Position numbers and translations under genes: made by a program. Positions 30,763-42,392 of a DNA stretch of 64,000 bases are shown in pieces. The DNA lies in assembly GCA_009823505.1 (NCBI GenBank), contig VZQC01013305.1, positions 566,403 through 630,402 on the forward strand, given 5' to 3'. Positions within the stretch are counted from its first letter, which is position 1; every line of letters begins with the position of its first letter. The notes under the pieces were generated by a model. It had not been told where the DNA came from. It worked only from the letters and a program-made list of their open reading frames with translations, and searched no databases. This DNA is from Rhizomys pruinosus. Its lineage: Eukaryota > Chordata > Mammalia > Rodentia > Spalacidae.

Positions 30763-31617
30763 TTCTGTCTGATGTGCTTTTCCTCTGTGTTAAACAGTGT
30801 TTGCTCCCCTCACCCTGACTGTTTGTTTTTTTGCCCTCACCCTGACTGTTTTTTTAATTTACCCATGATTTTATTGGTTTTTCAGCTCTACAGAGAAGAC
30901 TGCATGATGCCTCACTCTGAGGCTCTGTGAGCATTCAGGTGCATTGTTGAGGTCTCTCTTCCCTCAGCCACTGAGGAATTGTTCTGCCCATCCTCTTCTG
31001 GTGCTTGCCCTGTCCTGGCAGAGGATCTGCAAGGTGTTGGCCTCTGTGGGACAGCCTGTGCAGCATCATGAGGGCCAGGCTGCCGTGACACCCTGGACAG
31101 GGACCAGCCAGTGAGGGTGGATGGCCAGACCACAAATGCTTTGGTGACAACAAAGAATAAGCTGGCAAAGTTAGGTGGAGTTGTGAAGCAGGCCTCTCTG
31201 TGCGCAGCCTTGCAATATGTACAGGTGGGTTCTCGGGATGGCTGACCCCCAGCCCTCCCAGCTAGAGGGGAGAGCTAGGATAAAAGATGAAAGAAACTCA
31301 ATAAATTGTTTTTTCAAGAGCCTTTAAATGCTCAAGTGGTAACTGGGAAGCAAATGTTTCACATGAGGAAAAAAATAGGAACATTCAGCTCTTGGGTGTG
31401 AGCTTGAGATGGTTTGTCCCTCTAAGCTGAAGGTGGGATGTGGAGAAGTGGTGGGTGGGCACTGAGTCAGAGGAGGGAGAGGCTCTGGTGGTAGGTGCAC
31501 AGTAATGTGGCCATACACAATGTGGGGTGCTGTGTATCTCAAAAACAGAAGGAATTCAACCATCTTTACAAAGATGACAAATGCTTGAGCTATGTTTACC
31601 CTGATTTAAATGTTATA

Positions 31618-31619
<2 letters not shown>
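30763..31619. other. No gene recognised
   Basis: Contains a near-duplicate CCCTCACCCTGACTGTTTGT/CCCTCACCCTGACTGTTTTT pair at about 30810-30853. An A-rich end near 31300 is LTR- or retrocopy-like. Minus-strand frames at 30912-31168 show no domain. Confidence 0.35.

Positions 31620-31653
<34 letters not shown>
31620..31653. repeat. (GT)n microsatellite ending at a single N
   Basis: Seventeen GT units, then one N at 31654 and an abrupt change into L1 ORF2 sequence. Confidence 0.95.
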
Positions 31654-34649
31654 NCCTTCAGGTTTCTGGGTTTCACATTAAGGTCTTTAATCCATCTGGA
31701 ATATGACATTTTGTCAGCAGGAGGTAGGAGTTATTTCATTCTTCTAAAGCATGGTGATCCCATTTGGCCAGCACCACTTGTTGAAAATGCTGTCTTCTCC
31801 TCCATTGTGTCCACTTGGCCCCTTTATCAAATATGAGGTGGCTGAGTTGTATGTGCTAGGTTTGTCTTCAGTTTTATTCCCCATTGGTCAACTGGTCTGT
31901 TTTTTTGCCAGTACCACGTCTTTTTATGACATATAGCCTGTAGTATAGTTTTAAATCTGGTATAGCAGATCTCTCCCTGTGATGCTCTTTTGCTCAGGGT
32001 TGCTCTGGCTATTCGGGGTCTTTTGTTTTTCCATGAAATGAGTATTTTTTTTCCCACCTGTGAGAAGCCTTGGGGATTTTGTTGGAATTGCATTAAATCG
32101 TAAAGCGTTTAGGGTCGAATGGGACGTTTTACTATATTTTATTTTCCGAATCCATGAACATGGGGAGGTTTTGTCCATCTCTGAGTCTTCTTCATTTCCT
32201 TCTTCAGCAGGTTTAAAAATTTTTTGTAGAGATCCTTGATGTCTTGGTTAGGTTTGTTTACTAGGTATTTTATTGTTTTTTTAGGAGGCATTGTAAGGAA
32301 AGTTCTCCTTGGTAGTCCTTCTTTCAGTTGCTTATTGTTGGTGGAAAAAAGGCTTGATGATTTTTTAGATTATTTTGTCATCCTGCCCTTTACCAAGCCT
32401 ACTTAATCGTTTCTAGAGTTTACTGGTGGAGTTTCTATCATCCCTTAGGTAGGACAATCATATCACGCAACACGGGATAGTTTGACTTCCTCTTTCCGAT
32501 TCGAACTCCTTTAATTTCATTTCTTTTCTGCCTTAATTGCCCTAGCAAGGGTTTCATGCACTATGTGAAGAGAGGTGGTGACCAGGGGGCAGCCTTGGTG
32601 AGTTCTCTACTTTTTTTTTCTTTAAGACTACGCGTTTTCCCATTTAGTTGATGTATGGCTGTGGGTTTCCTGTATAGGGCTTTGAATTACATAAGGAATG
32701 ATCCCTCCATCCAAGTCCCTCTCAGACTTTAAACATGTAGGGATGTTGAAATTTTGTCAAAGGCTTTCTCCGCATCAATTGAGATGGATGGTGTGGTTTT
32801 TGTCTTGTCAGTCCATTTATATGCTGATATTTATTGATTTTCGTTGTTGAACCATCCCTGCATCTCTGGTATGAATCCAACTTGGTCTGATGGATGATCT
32901 TCTTGATGTGGTGTCCTGTATGCATTAGCCAGTATCCTGTTTAATAATTTGGCATCTGTTCATTAAGAGATGGGTCTATAGTTCTCCTTTTTGTGTCCTC
33001 TTTGCCTGGTTTGGGTATGAGAGTGATGTGGCTTATAGAAGGAATCTTGGGAGAAATCCTCCAATTGTATCCTTCTAACTGCTTGAGTAGCTAATGGTTG
33101 TAGGTTCTTGTGAATATTTTTAGTAATTCTGCTGTGAAAACGCTGGGCTGGGCTTTTTGGGTTGGGAGGCTGCTTATTACATCAGCAGTTGTCTTCATAT
33201 ATTCTTGATGGCTGTTTAAGTTTGTCGACTCTTCTTATGGTTACAGCTTTGTATGATCCAGGATTTCGAGATAATCATCCATTTCTCTGGTTTTTCAAAT
33301 TTAGTGATAGAGTATAGGTTTTTGAAATAATCCCTTATGGTTGTCTGGATCTTTACATTGTATGTTGTGATATTCCCCTTTCATCAAAGATTTCTATTGA
33401 TTGGAGTGTCCTTTGTTTCTTTTAGTTAACTGTGATAGGGTCTGTCTATATTATTTATTTCTCCTCAAAGAACCAACTTTTGGTTCATTGATTTTTTATG
33501 GTCTTTCTTTGTTTACTATTTCATTTGGATCTTCTGTTGCTTTTTGTTTTTCTTCTTGACTGTTGCCCGGTTAGGGTTCAGTTGTTTGTTCTCCTCTAAT
33601 TAACCTTTAAGCTGCTGTGTTAGATCATTCTTGTGCTCTTTCTGGTTTTTTTTTTAAGTAGGAAGTAGGCTATAAACTTCCCTCTTAGGACTGCCTTTAA
33701 GTGTCCCATAGTTTGCTGTGTTGTATTATCATTGTCCATTTCAGTTTTCCAGGAAGTTTTTGGATTCTTCTTTATTTCTTCCCTGACCATTCATTATTCA
33801 GTAGAGTGTTTAGTTAAGTCTCATGTGTTCTTGACGGTGTAGGGCTTATTCCTGGTATTGATTTGAGCTTTATTTGCAACTGTGGTCTGATAGAATGCAT
33901 GAATATTTCAATCTTTTTGTATTGTTGAGTTTTTTCCCTGTGTCCCATTAGATGGTCAGATTTTGGAAGAAGTTCCATGGGGTGCTGAGTAGAAAGTGAT
34001 TTCCTCTGTGTTTGTGGAGGAAATATTCGCTAGAGTGTCTGTGAGATCCCAGTTGGTGTATTGTATCATTCAGTTCAGGAAATGTTCTGTTTATCTTGTC
34101 CTATTGATCTGTCAAAGGACTTAGTGGGGTATTAAAAGTCCCCTACTATAATGTGCTGTGGTTAAGTCTGAGCCCTTGAGGTCCTGAAGATTGGTCTTTA
34201 CAAAAGTTTTGGTGCGCTGGCGTTTGGTGCATATATATTCATGATTTGTGAGGTCTTCATCGTTTGTTCCTTTAATAACGAGTAATGGCCCCGCGTCTCT
34301 TTTGATTTTGCTTTTTTTGAAGTTATTTTATCCTGAACTAGAATAGCAACACCTGCTTTCTTTGGTACCATCTGGAGTATCTATTTTGTTTTTTTTTTAT
34401 TGTTCTTCTCTTCTTTAGTTTCCTTTTGATTAGTGTTTTTGTAGACAGCATATAGATGGATTTTGTTTCCTAATCATTCTCCCAGTCTATGGCATTGATT
34501 GGGAGTTAGACATTAATATTTAAGGTTATTATTGCAGAGATGGATGTTTGCTTCCTCTTCATTTTATTATCCAGTTTGGACTTTTAGTCTCTTTGCAACT
34601 CGATGATTATGTTGTTATTAGTTTCTTTCCCTAGGTGCTTGAGGATAGT

Positions 34650-35705
34650 GCTCTTCTCTTCTGGCCCTTGATTTGCTTCAAGTATTTTTCTGAGAGTTGG
34701 TTTTTCCGGAAATGTATTCTATCATCGCTTATGTCATGGAAGATTTATCTCTCTCCTTCTATCTACTTAATCGACATTTTTTTGCTGGGTAAAGTATGTC
34801 TGTGGTTTGGCATTCCATAGTCGTTACAACTGGGAAATAAATCTTTGCTCCACGGTTCTGTTTTATTGTGTTTGCGCGAGAAGTCATTTGTGATTCTGAT
34901 CTGGGTTTCCCTTTGTATGGTGACTTTTTTTCTCTGTGCCTTAAGAATTTTATCTTTGTTCTGGGCATGCTAGCACTTTACCTATGTATGGCATGGGGGT
35001 TTTCTTTTACGATCTTGTCTATTTGGAATTCTATTTGCTTCTTGTATTTGAATGGGTTTGTCTATTTTTAGTTTGGGGAAGTTTTCATCTCAGTTTTGTT
35101 GAGGAATAATGCTCCAAATACTATTCTCTTGAGATTCTTCCCCTTCCTCTATTCCTATGATGCAGAGTTTTGATCTTTCATAGTATCCATATTTTCCTGG
35201 TTGTTCCCTTTTGTGTATTTAAAAAAAATTGTTTCATATCTTTATTTGAGTTTTTAGTTGCTCTGTGATTATCTCCAGATCTGTATATTCTTTGCTCACT
35301 TCCTCCATTCTTATTTTCTAAGGCTTTTCCCCCCTTTCATTTCTTCTTGATTGGGATGAGTGTTGTGATTCACTTGTTCATTTCATCTGTGATTTCTTTA
35401 ATATATCAATTTCTTTTCCTTTTTGCGTTTCTCAATCTCTTCTTCGTGCTCCTAACTCGTTGGTTGGCTTCCTTTTTCATGTGTTTCTATTCCTTAAGGT
35501 GTTTTGTTTTTTCTCTCTCGTAGTTCTTTGGGAGTTGTGTCAATCCCTTCCTTTATTCTCTGCAAATTCTTCTTTATGTCTTTATTTCTCTGCATAGGTC
35601 TGCAATTATTCCCTCTAAGGTTCTGTGTTGGGTCACCTCCAGGGATCCCACTGTACTATCTCCTTACAGTTGGTAGAGCTTGGTGTGGGATTATACCATT
35701 CACAT
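34650..35705 (-). pseudogene. L1 ORF1 remnant
   Basis: Aligns by wording with ORF1 at 51574-52640 (start-region ATG context CCCATGTTGTCTC, C-terminal CTTCAAGTATTTT). Broken by frequent indels. ORF1p is the L1 RNA-binding coiled-coil trimer. Confidence 0.7.
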
Positions 35706-36009
35706 TTCCCATGTTGTCTCTTCGTAGTCCTGCATTTGGTTTCCGTTTGTGTGATTCAAATCACAAATGCCTTTTCGTGGTTGAAGCGTGAAGCTCTTTT
35801 TTTGCTTACCTCCTTCTTACGCTTTTTTTTTTCTTCCTCTCCCCCTCCTTCTTTATGAGTGTTGATTGTCTAGGTTTTCCAGGCTGTCACTTTGTTTATA
35901 GAGTTGAATACTGGAAGTCTAAGTCACTCTTCCTCTCCTCTTCTGGAGTTTCTCCTAATCCAATCCACTTGATACTCTCTCTTCCTCAATCCAATTGTTG
36001 GCGGGGGGG

Positions 36010-36835
36010 GATATGCCTGGCTCTGGCCCGGTCCCGTCACCTGAGTCAGGCACCCCGAGCAGTCAGACCCAAGCTCAGGATGGCTTCAGGCTCACGATGT
36101 GGGCGACCCACCCGCTGAGGACACTAACAACCCAGACCCCGCCAGCCACCTGGTCCTCCGCCACCTAGCAGAAATCAATTGTTCCACCACCACAAAAGTC
36201 ACTCTGCCCTTAGCTTTTTACCTGTCCGAGCCATGTTCGACGAGCTCCAAGTGTTCCTATCAGTTCTGGAACCTGAGTCCAAACACACAACCCTACTACG
36301 GCCTGAGTCAGGCACCCAAGCGAGCCAGACCCAAGCTCAGGACCACTTCCGGCTGCGAGGGGGGATGGGCGACCCACCTGGCTGAGAACACGAACCCAGA
36401 CCCCGACAGCCACCTTGCCCTCCCCCACCGAGCAGAAATCAATTGTCCAGCACCACAAAAGTCACTCTGCCCTAAGCTTTTACCTGTCTAGAGCTGTGTC
36501 AGACGGCTCCAAGTGTTCCTAACAGGTCTGGACACGGAGTCCAAACACACGACCCTACTACGGCTGAGTCAGGCACCCGAGCAAGCCAGACCCAAGCTCA
36601 GGACTGCTTCTGGCTGCGAGGGGGGAAGGGCGACCTGCCGGGCTGAGTTCATCAACCCAGACCCTGCCAGCCACCTGGCCCTCTGCCACCGACCAGAAAT
36701 CAATTGTCCAGCACCACAAAAGTCACTCTGCCCTAAGCTTTTACCTGTCTAGAGCCGTGTCAGATGGCTCCAAGTGTTCCTAACAGGTCCGGACCCGGAG
36801 TCCAAACACACGAGCCTACTACGGCTGAAAACTAA
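36010..36835 (-). repeat. L1 5'-UTR promoter monomers, ~262-bp type
   Basis: Three tandem units spaced 264 and 260 bp (anchor AAATCAATTGT at about 36172, 36436, 36696). Units contain CCACAAAAGTCACTCTGCCC and GTGTTCCTA(A/T)CAG. GC-rich compared with the L1 body. Tandem monomers are the known promoter form of several rodent L1 families. Confidence 0.85.
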
Positions 36836-37799
36836 AAAAATTTAACACTTGACATTCCTTCCCCTTTCTTAGAAGAAAAAAAAAATTAAGAAAAAAACAT
36901 TAAAGCTCGTAAGCCAAAGAAAGAAAAATTGATTTGTGAATGCAAGACTGGATTGAGTTGTTTTATGAAAGTTGCTGTTTTGTTTTTTCATATAAAAAGG
37001 CAGAACCAATTTATTTCTGATCACAATTCTGAGCTTACTTATCTCTCCTCCTTCTCATCCTTTTCTTCTTTGACTCTCCCCTGTGAAGGGAGTGTAGACA
37101 CATAAGTGACATGTCTCTTTTGATTTGCCATACTACATTTTAATTATCAGTGCTGGAAAATGAGGTAAGATTATTTTTTAATAATTTTCCTGTGCTAATT
37201 TTTGTGAAAGATAGTACAAAATTCAAGCCTTTATTACAACTTTTTAATCATTTTATCCTAAAAACTTATGTACTTGAATGTGAAAAACAACTTTGATAGT
37301 GAATGATTTACAGACTGATCCAACAATCAGCAGGGGTATATTCTGATTACACACTATGTGAAATTAATATTTTATATAAACTCCTTGCTGTATATAGTAA
37401 TGGAAATGCACATAAATGCCTGAAGAATTGGAAGCAACAATGAAAATATGCTGATGTGCAGATGCTGAGCCAGAACATACCCCCAAACTTACATGCCTAC
37501 TTTCCCATTATTTAATGAATTCTTCCAATGATTACAGCAAATGTATCCTTCCAGGTGACAGCATTTTATACATTTAGAATTACTTAGCCTTAAATTTTCC
37601 TGGGTCATGAGGAAAGTGAGGTTTCTATTTCTAAACTGTTTTATTTGGCACTTTATTTTTATCACCTCTAAATTTAAGGACACTTTTTGGGGAAAATTTA
37701 AATTTGGATATGGTTATTTAGACTATTTGAGACCTTCTACTAATGTCTCAGATTTCAGAGTTTTGAATTTGCAATGGTTCCACAGACTTTGCTGATTAA
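36836..37799. other. AT-rich spacer, nothing recognised
   Basis: No frame or repeat body recognised. A-rich just after the monomers. Confidence 0.4.
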
Positions 37800-37985
37800 A
37801 CATTCTGGGGTAGAAAATTCAAAATCATAAGTGATCTAATAAAGAAAAACATGCAAAACATGTATGGCAGAATGCATGAACTCTGATGGAAAGGGGGGCA
37901 GTGAAGGGGTATGAATTTGATTAAGAAATGTTGTATGGAAGGCACAAAACTTCAATAAAAGTATAAAAAAGTGGAAAAAAAACTT
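37800..37985 (+). mobile_element. L1 3'-end fragment
   Basis: TGAATTTGATTAAGAAATGTTGTATGG and AATAAAAGTATAAAAAA match the 3' end at about 59263-59330, which terminates the plus-strand L1 at 56139. Confidence 0.65.
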
Positions 37986-37994
37986 GATGCGACA

Positions 37995-39835
37995 TCATGT
38001 TGGTACATTATTTTTTAATATACATTTGGATAAGGGACTCATTATTTATCCATTTGTCAGTTTTGGGGAATTTGGGTTGGTTCCAGCTCTTCGCTATTGT
38101 GAAGAGAGCTGAAATAAACATGGATGTGCATGTATCTTTGTGGTAGGATGAGTGTTTTGGGTATATACCCAGGAGTGTTATAACTGGACCAGGTGGTAGG
38201 CTCATTTTGAGTATTTTAAGGTATTCCACACTGCTTTCCATAGTGGTTGTACAAGTTTAAATTCCCACCAGCAGTGGATGAGTGTTCCCCTTTCCCCACA
38301 ACATCTCCAACATTTGGTGTCTTTTGTTTTCTTGAACTGAGTTAGTCTTTTCAGAGTGAGATGATATGTGAGAGTGGTTTTAATTTGTATTTCTTCCTGT
38401 CTGTTGTGTTTAGGGTTCATTTGTTGTTGTCTCTCATGTGTTTTTAGGTGGAGTGTTAGATCGTTTATTTGTTCCCTTTCTTTTTTTTTTTTTTTGATAT
38501 GGAAACTTAGGGCTATAAATTTCCCTCTGAAGACTGCTGTTTAATGATCCCACAGGCTTTGTTGTGATGTATTGTCTTTTTCAGTCATTTCCATGAATAA
38601 ATTTTTTCACTCTTTATTTCTTCTCTGACCCATTCATTTTTCAGGATTGTGTTATTTAGTCTCCATGTGTTCTTGTGGCTAGTTGGGCTTATTCTGGTGT
38701 TCAAATTGAGCTTTATTGCACTGCAGTATGATAGACTGCATGGAATAACTTCTATCCTTTTTGTATTTGTTGAGATTCCTTTTGTGCCTCAGTGTGTGGT
38801 CGATTTTGGAGAATGTTCCATGAGGTGCTGAGTAGAATGTATATTTTCTGGTGTTTGGGTGGAATATTCTGTAGATGTCTGTAAGGTCCATTTGCTGATT
38901 GTATTGTTCAGTTCTGATGTCTCTCTGTTTAATTTTTGTCCAGTTGATACATCCAAGGGGGTCAGTAGTGTGTTGAAGTCCCCAATATTAGTGTGTTAGG
39001 ATTAGTCTGTCTTGAGGTCCTGCAGAGTAGTGTTTATAAAGTTAGGTGCACCAGAATTTGGTGCATAGACATTTAGGATTGTGAAGTCCTCATGGTTCAT
39101 TGTTCTTTGGCAAGGATGTAATGGCCAACTTTGTCTCTTCTGATTAATTTTACTTTGAGATCTATTTTGTCTGATATTAGAATAGCCACTCTGGCTTGTT
39201 TCTTGGTACTATTCACTTGGAATATTTTTCCATCCTTTCCCTCTAAGGTGGTGACTGTCCTTGAGGGTGAGATGAGTTTCTCATAGACAGCATATAGAAG
39301 GATTCAGTTTCCTAATCCATTCTCCCAGGCTATGCCTGTTGTTTAGGAAGTTTAGACCGTTAGCATTTAAGGTTGTTATTGAGAGATGTGTTTTGCCTCC
39401 TTTTACCTTATGTTTGTTTGCATACTTGGTCTAGGTTTGTATTTACTCTATTATAATTTTGTTGTTTTCTCTCTGTAATTGCTTAAGGAAAGTTGCTCCT
39501 TTTCTCTGTTCTTTGGATTGCTTCAAGGATTTTCTGGTGTCAGTTTCTTAGACTTGTATTCTTTCATCTTTTCCATGTTGTGAAAGATTCTTCTTTCTCC
39601 TTCAGCTATAATTGACATTTTTTTGTGGGAGTACTATTTTGGGGGGCATATAAAGCTGTTTACTACTGGGAATACTTTGGGCAACATCTTTCTAGCTTTC
39701 ATAGTTTGGATTGAGAAGTCATCTGTAATTCAGATGGGTTTCCCCTTATAAATAACTTGTTTTACTCTTGTGGCTTTCAGTATTTTGTCTTTGTTTTGAG
39801 CATCTAGTGTTTTTCCCCCTAGTTATGAGGAAAAT
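37995..39835 (-). mobile_element. LINE-1 with internal deletion
   Basis: Minus strand. The ORF2 C-terminal part (37995-38395) joins directly to the endonuclease region (from about 38396), so the RT domain is gone. The element continues into ORF1 to about 39835. Frames are short. Confidence 0.8.
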
Positions 39836-41825
39836 ATGTTAACTTGTATTCTTTTTTTCACACATGCAGACATGTATAACATTATTTTTAAATTTGTTTA
39901 TTTATTGTTTTATATATTTTTGTACAAGATTATGTTACAAATCAAATCTAGATCTGGGTCTCCCTCCTGCCTCCCCCACCTCACCATATTCACTGATTTA
40001 GCCAGTTCTTTGATGCAGTTTTTTCTGTTGTTGTTGTTCTTTCCAATATGCATCACTCTCAACTACTTGGACAAAAGCTCAAGGAGGTCTGCACAAGAAA
40101 TACTTACAACTAGGTAATTGGCGCTGGCATTGACAGATGAGGGATACCATTCATTGTTTGTTTTTCTGGGACTGTGTTACTTCACTTAACCTAATACCTT
40201 CTAGTTCCATCCATTTTTCTGCAAATTACGTGATGTCATCTTTCTTTACTGCTGTGTAGAACTCCATTGTGTAGATATACCACATTTTCTCTATCCACTC
40301 ATCCATTGAGGGGCACTTGGGTTGGTTCCAGCTTTTTGCTATTGTGAACAGAGCTGCAATAAACATGGTTGTGCATGTATCTCTGCAGTACAATGAGTCT
40401 TGCGGGTATATACCCAGGAGTGGTATGACGGGGTGAGGTGGTAAGCTCATTTTGAGTCTTATAAGTGTTCTCCACAATACTTTCCATAGTGGCTGTACAA
40501 GTTTACATTCCCACAAACAGTGGATGAGTGTTCCCCTTTCCCCACAACCTCTCCAGCACTTGGTATCATTTGTTTTCTTGATCCTAGCCAGTCTTATCAG
40601 AGTGAGATGATATATTAAAGTGGTTTTAATTTGCATTTCCTTAATGATTAATGATGTTGAACATTTTTAAGATGTTTCTTAGCCATCTCTAATTCCTTAC
40701 TTGTGACGTCTCTGTTCAGCTCTTTGCTCCATCTTTTGAGTGGCTCATTTGTTTTCTTTCTTCTTTGTTTTTTGAGTAGTTTATATATTCTGGAAATCAA
40801 TGCTCTGTCAGAGGTATCTGCAGTGAAGGTTTCCCCTCACTCTGAGGGGTTTCTCTTCACTTCTTTGATTGTTTCTTTTGATGTACAGAAATTTTTGAGT
40901 TTAATGAGGTCCCATTTGGAAATTTTCCATCTTATTTCTTGCACAGCTGGTGTCTGATTTAGGAAGTCTTTTCCTATGCCTATGCTTTGTAGGCTGCTGC
41001 CAATTTTTTCTTCTATCATCTTCAGAGTTTAATGTTTCAGGTTGAGGTTTTTGATCCATCTGGAGTTGACTTTTGTAAAGGGCGAGAGGAGGGGGTTTAA
41101 ATTAATTCTCTAAAAGTGGTGATTCAGTTTTGCAGCACCACTTTCTGAAGATGCTGTCTTTCCTCCATTGTGTCTTCTTGGGCCCCTTTGTCAAATTTGA
41201 GGTGGCTGTAATTGTATGTGCTCAAGGTTGGATCTTCTCTGCTTTTCCGTTGGTCAACAGGTCTGTCTTTGTGCCAGTACCAAGCTGTATTTACGACTAT
41301 ACCCCTGTAGTATAGTTTGAAATCTGGTATAGAGATTCCCCCCTATATTGCTCTTTTCACTCAGGGTTGCTTTGGCTATTTGAAATCTTTTGTTTTTCCA
41401 TATGAAATTAAGGATATTTTTCCAAGCCTGTGAAGAAACTCTTGGGGAATTTAATTATGATCATGTTGAATCTCTATATTAGTTTGGGTAGAATGGACAT
41501 TTTTACTATGTTATTTTTCCCAATCCATAAGCACAGGAGGTTTTTCCATCTTCTGATATCAATTTCCTTCTTCAGGGGTTTAAAGGGTTTTTCTGTAGAA
41601 ATCTTTGGTGTCTTTGATTAGGATTCTTCCTAGGTATCTTATTGTTTTTGAGGCTATAGAGAGAGGGAATGTTTCCTTGTATTCCTTCTTCAGTTGCTTG
41701 TTGTTGTTGTTGTAAATAAAGGCTACTGATTTTTCTAGATAAATTTTGTATCCTGCCACTTTACTGACACCCTTAATCATTTCCAAGAGCTTTCTCATGG
41801 AGTTTTTAGCATCTGTAAGATAAAC
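39836..41825 (-). mobile_element. LINE-1 3' part, left of the class II provirus
   Basis: Antisense 3' UTR (39836-40110), then ORF2 C-terminus (40226-40636 reads [30 protein letters not shown]), up to the RT region. Interrupted at GATAAAC by the provirus. Resumes at about 45988. Confidence 0.88.
40226..40636 (-). pseudogene. L1 ORF2 C-terminal segment
   Basis: A 136-codon open stretch with the Cys-rich end of ORF2p ([19 protein letters not shown]). ORF2p supplies endonuclease and reverse transcriptase for retrotransposition; upstream domains here are broken. Confidence 0.8.
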
Positions 41826-42131
41826 TGTTGGGAGCTGCGAAGTGCCGTGCCTCAAAGGTGGCGCCGGTTTTCGCCTCCCACCCCCACGGGGGTGAGCACT
41901 CCATGCAGTTGGTTTGGCCCCGCTGAAGCCCTCTGTTCCGCATAGAGATATCCTATCCTTGAGACCCACATGGTGGAAATTGTTTGATTATGAGATGCTA
42001 TATAAGTGGTAAACTGGTAGGAGACATTGAGAGGAGACGTTGGGAGAGAGCGGATGTAAGGGTGCCCGAATAAACTGCTCGAGGAAGATCGCTCTTGTGT
42101 TGTGTCTTCTTTCGCTGGACGAAGGGAGTCA
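41826..42131 (+). mobile_element. 5' LTR of the class II provirus
   Basis: Starts TGTTGGGAGC. TATATAAG lies at 41999-42006, 70 bp before AATAAA at 42069-42074. The end is taken at GAGTCA (42131), seven bases before the primer site; the exact end is uncertain. U3 is GC-rich near 41860-41900. Confidence 0.8.
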
Positions 42132-42138
42132 CGACGAG

Positions 42139-42156
42139 TGGTGGCCCGTACGGGGA
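42139..42156 (+). other. Primer-binding site, tRNA-Ile type
   Basis: TGGTGGCCCGTACGGGGA is, as I recall the vertebrate isoleucine (AAU) tRNA, an 18/18 complement to its CCA-tailed 3' end. The match stops at the next base, as expected for a primer site. The length of the exact match makes chance unlikely. Confidence 0.75.
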
Positions 42157-42200
42157 ATCCTCACTTCTGATCAGAACCTCGGGCAGTCAGGGCGGTGCCG

Positions 42201-42218
42201 GTAAGTTCCCAGGTAAGG
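42201..42218 (+). promoter_or_regulatory. Two candidate splice donors in the retroviral leader
   Basis: CCG|GTAAGT (GT at 42201) and CCAG|GTAAGG (GT at 42213), 12 bases apart. Either could give the subgenomic env transcript. Confidence 0.5.
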
Positions 42219-42284
42219 AGGGACGATAAAGGTCGTGGTGAGTGACAAGTCAAAGACCGCGGTAAAGCGGCAAGGATAAATTCC

Positions 42285-42392
42285 CTGTTTGGCGAATCAA
42301 AAGTGAAAGCTCATGGATTTGCAAGCCAAGATCAGTAGCTGTTTGGCGAATCAAAAGTGAAAGCTCGTGGATTTGCGAGCCAAGATCAGTAG
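42285..42392 (+). repeat. 54-bp tandem duplication in the leader
   Basis: Units 42285-42338 and 42339-42392 differ at two positions (CATGG/CGTGG and GCAAG/GCGAG). The second unit ends with TAG directly before the ATG of the long frame. Confidence 0.95.

Larger units (their letters stand above)
31655..36835 (-). mobile_element. LINE-1, near full 5' extent, 3'-truncated
   Basis: Read on the minus strand: promoter monomers (36835-36010), 5' UTR, ORF1 (about 35705-34650), then ORF2 endonuclease and RT down to 31655, where it stops at the N. The 3' end of ORF2 and the 3' UTR are missing. It is riddled with single-base indels relative to the L1s at 45-52 kb, so only short frames survive. Confidence 0.85.

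Noticed and set aside
30912..31168. Minus-strand frames considered as a ribosomal-protein retrocopy
   Set aside because: Only a few residues recalled a ribosomal protein; no sustained similarity, poly-A tail or TSD.
36010..36835. Regularly spaced repeats considered as a CRISPR-like array
   Set aside because: Units are contiguous, ~260 bp, without spacers, at the 5' end of an L1 in a rodent genome; they are promoter monomers.
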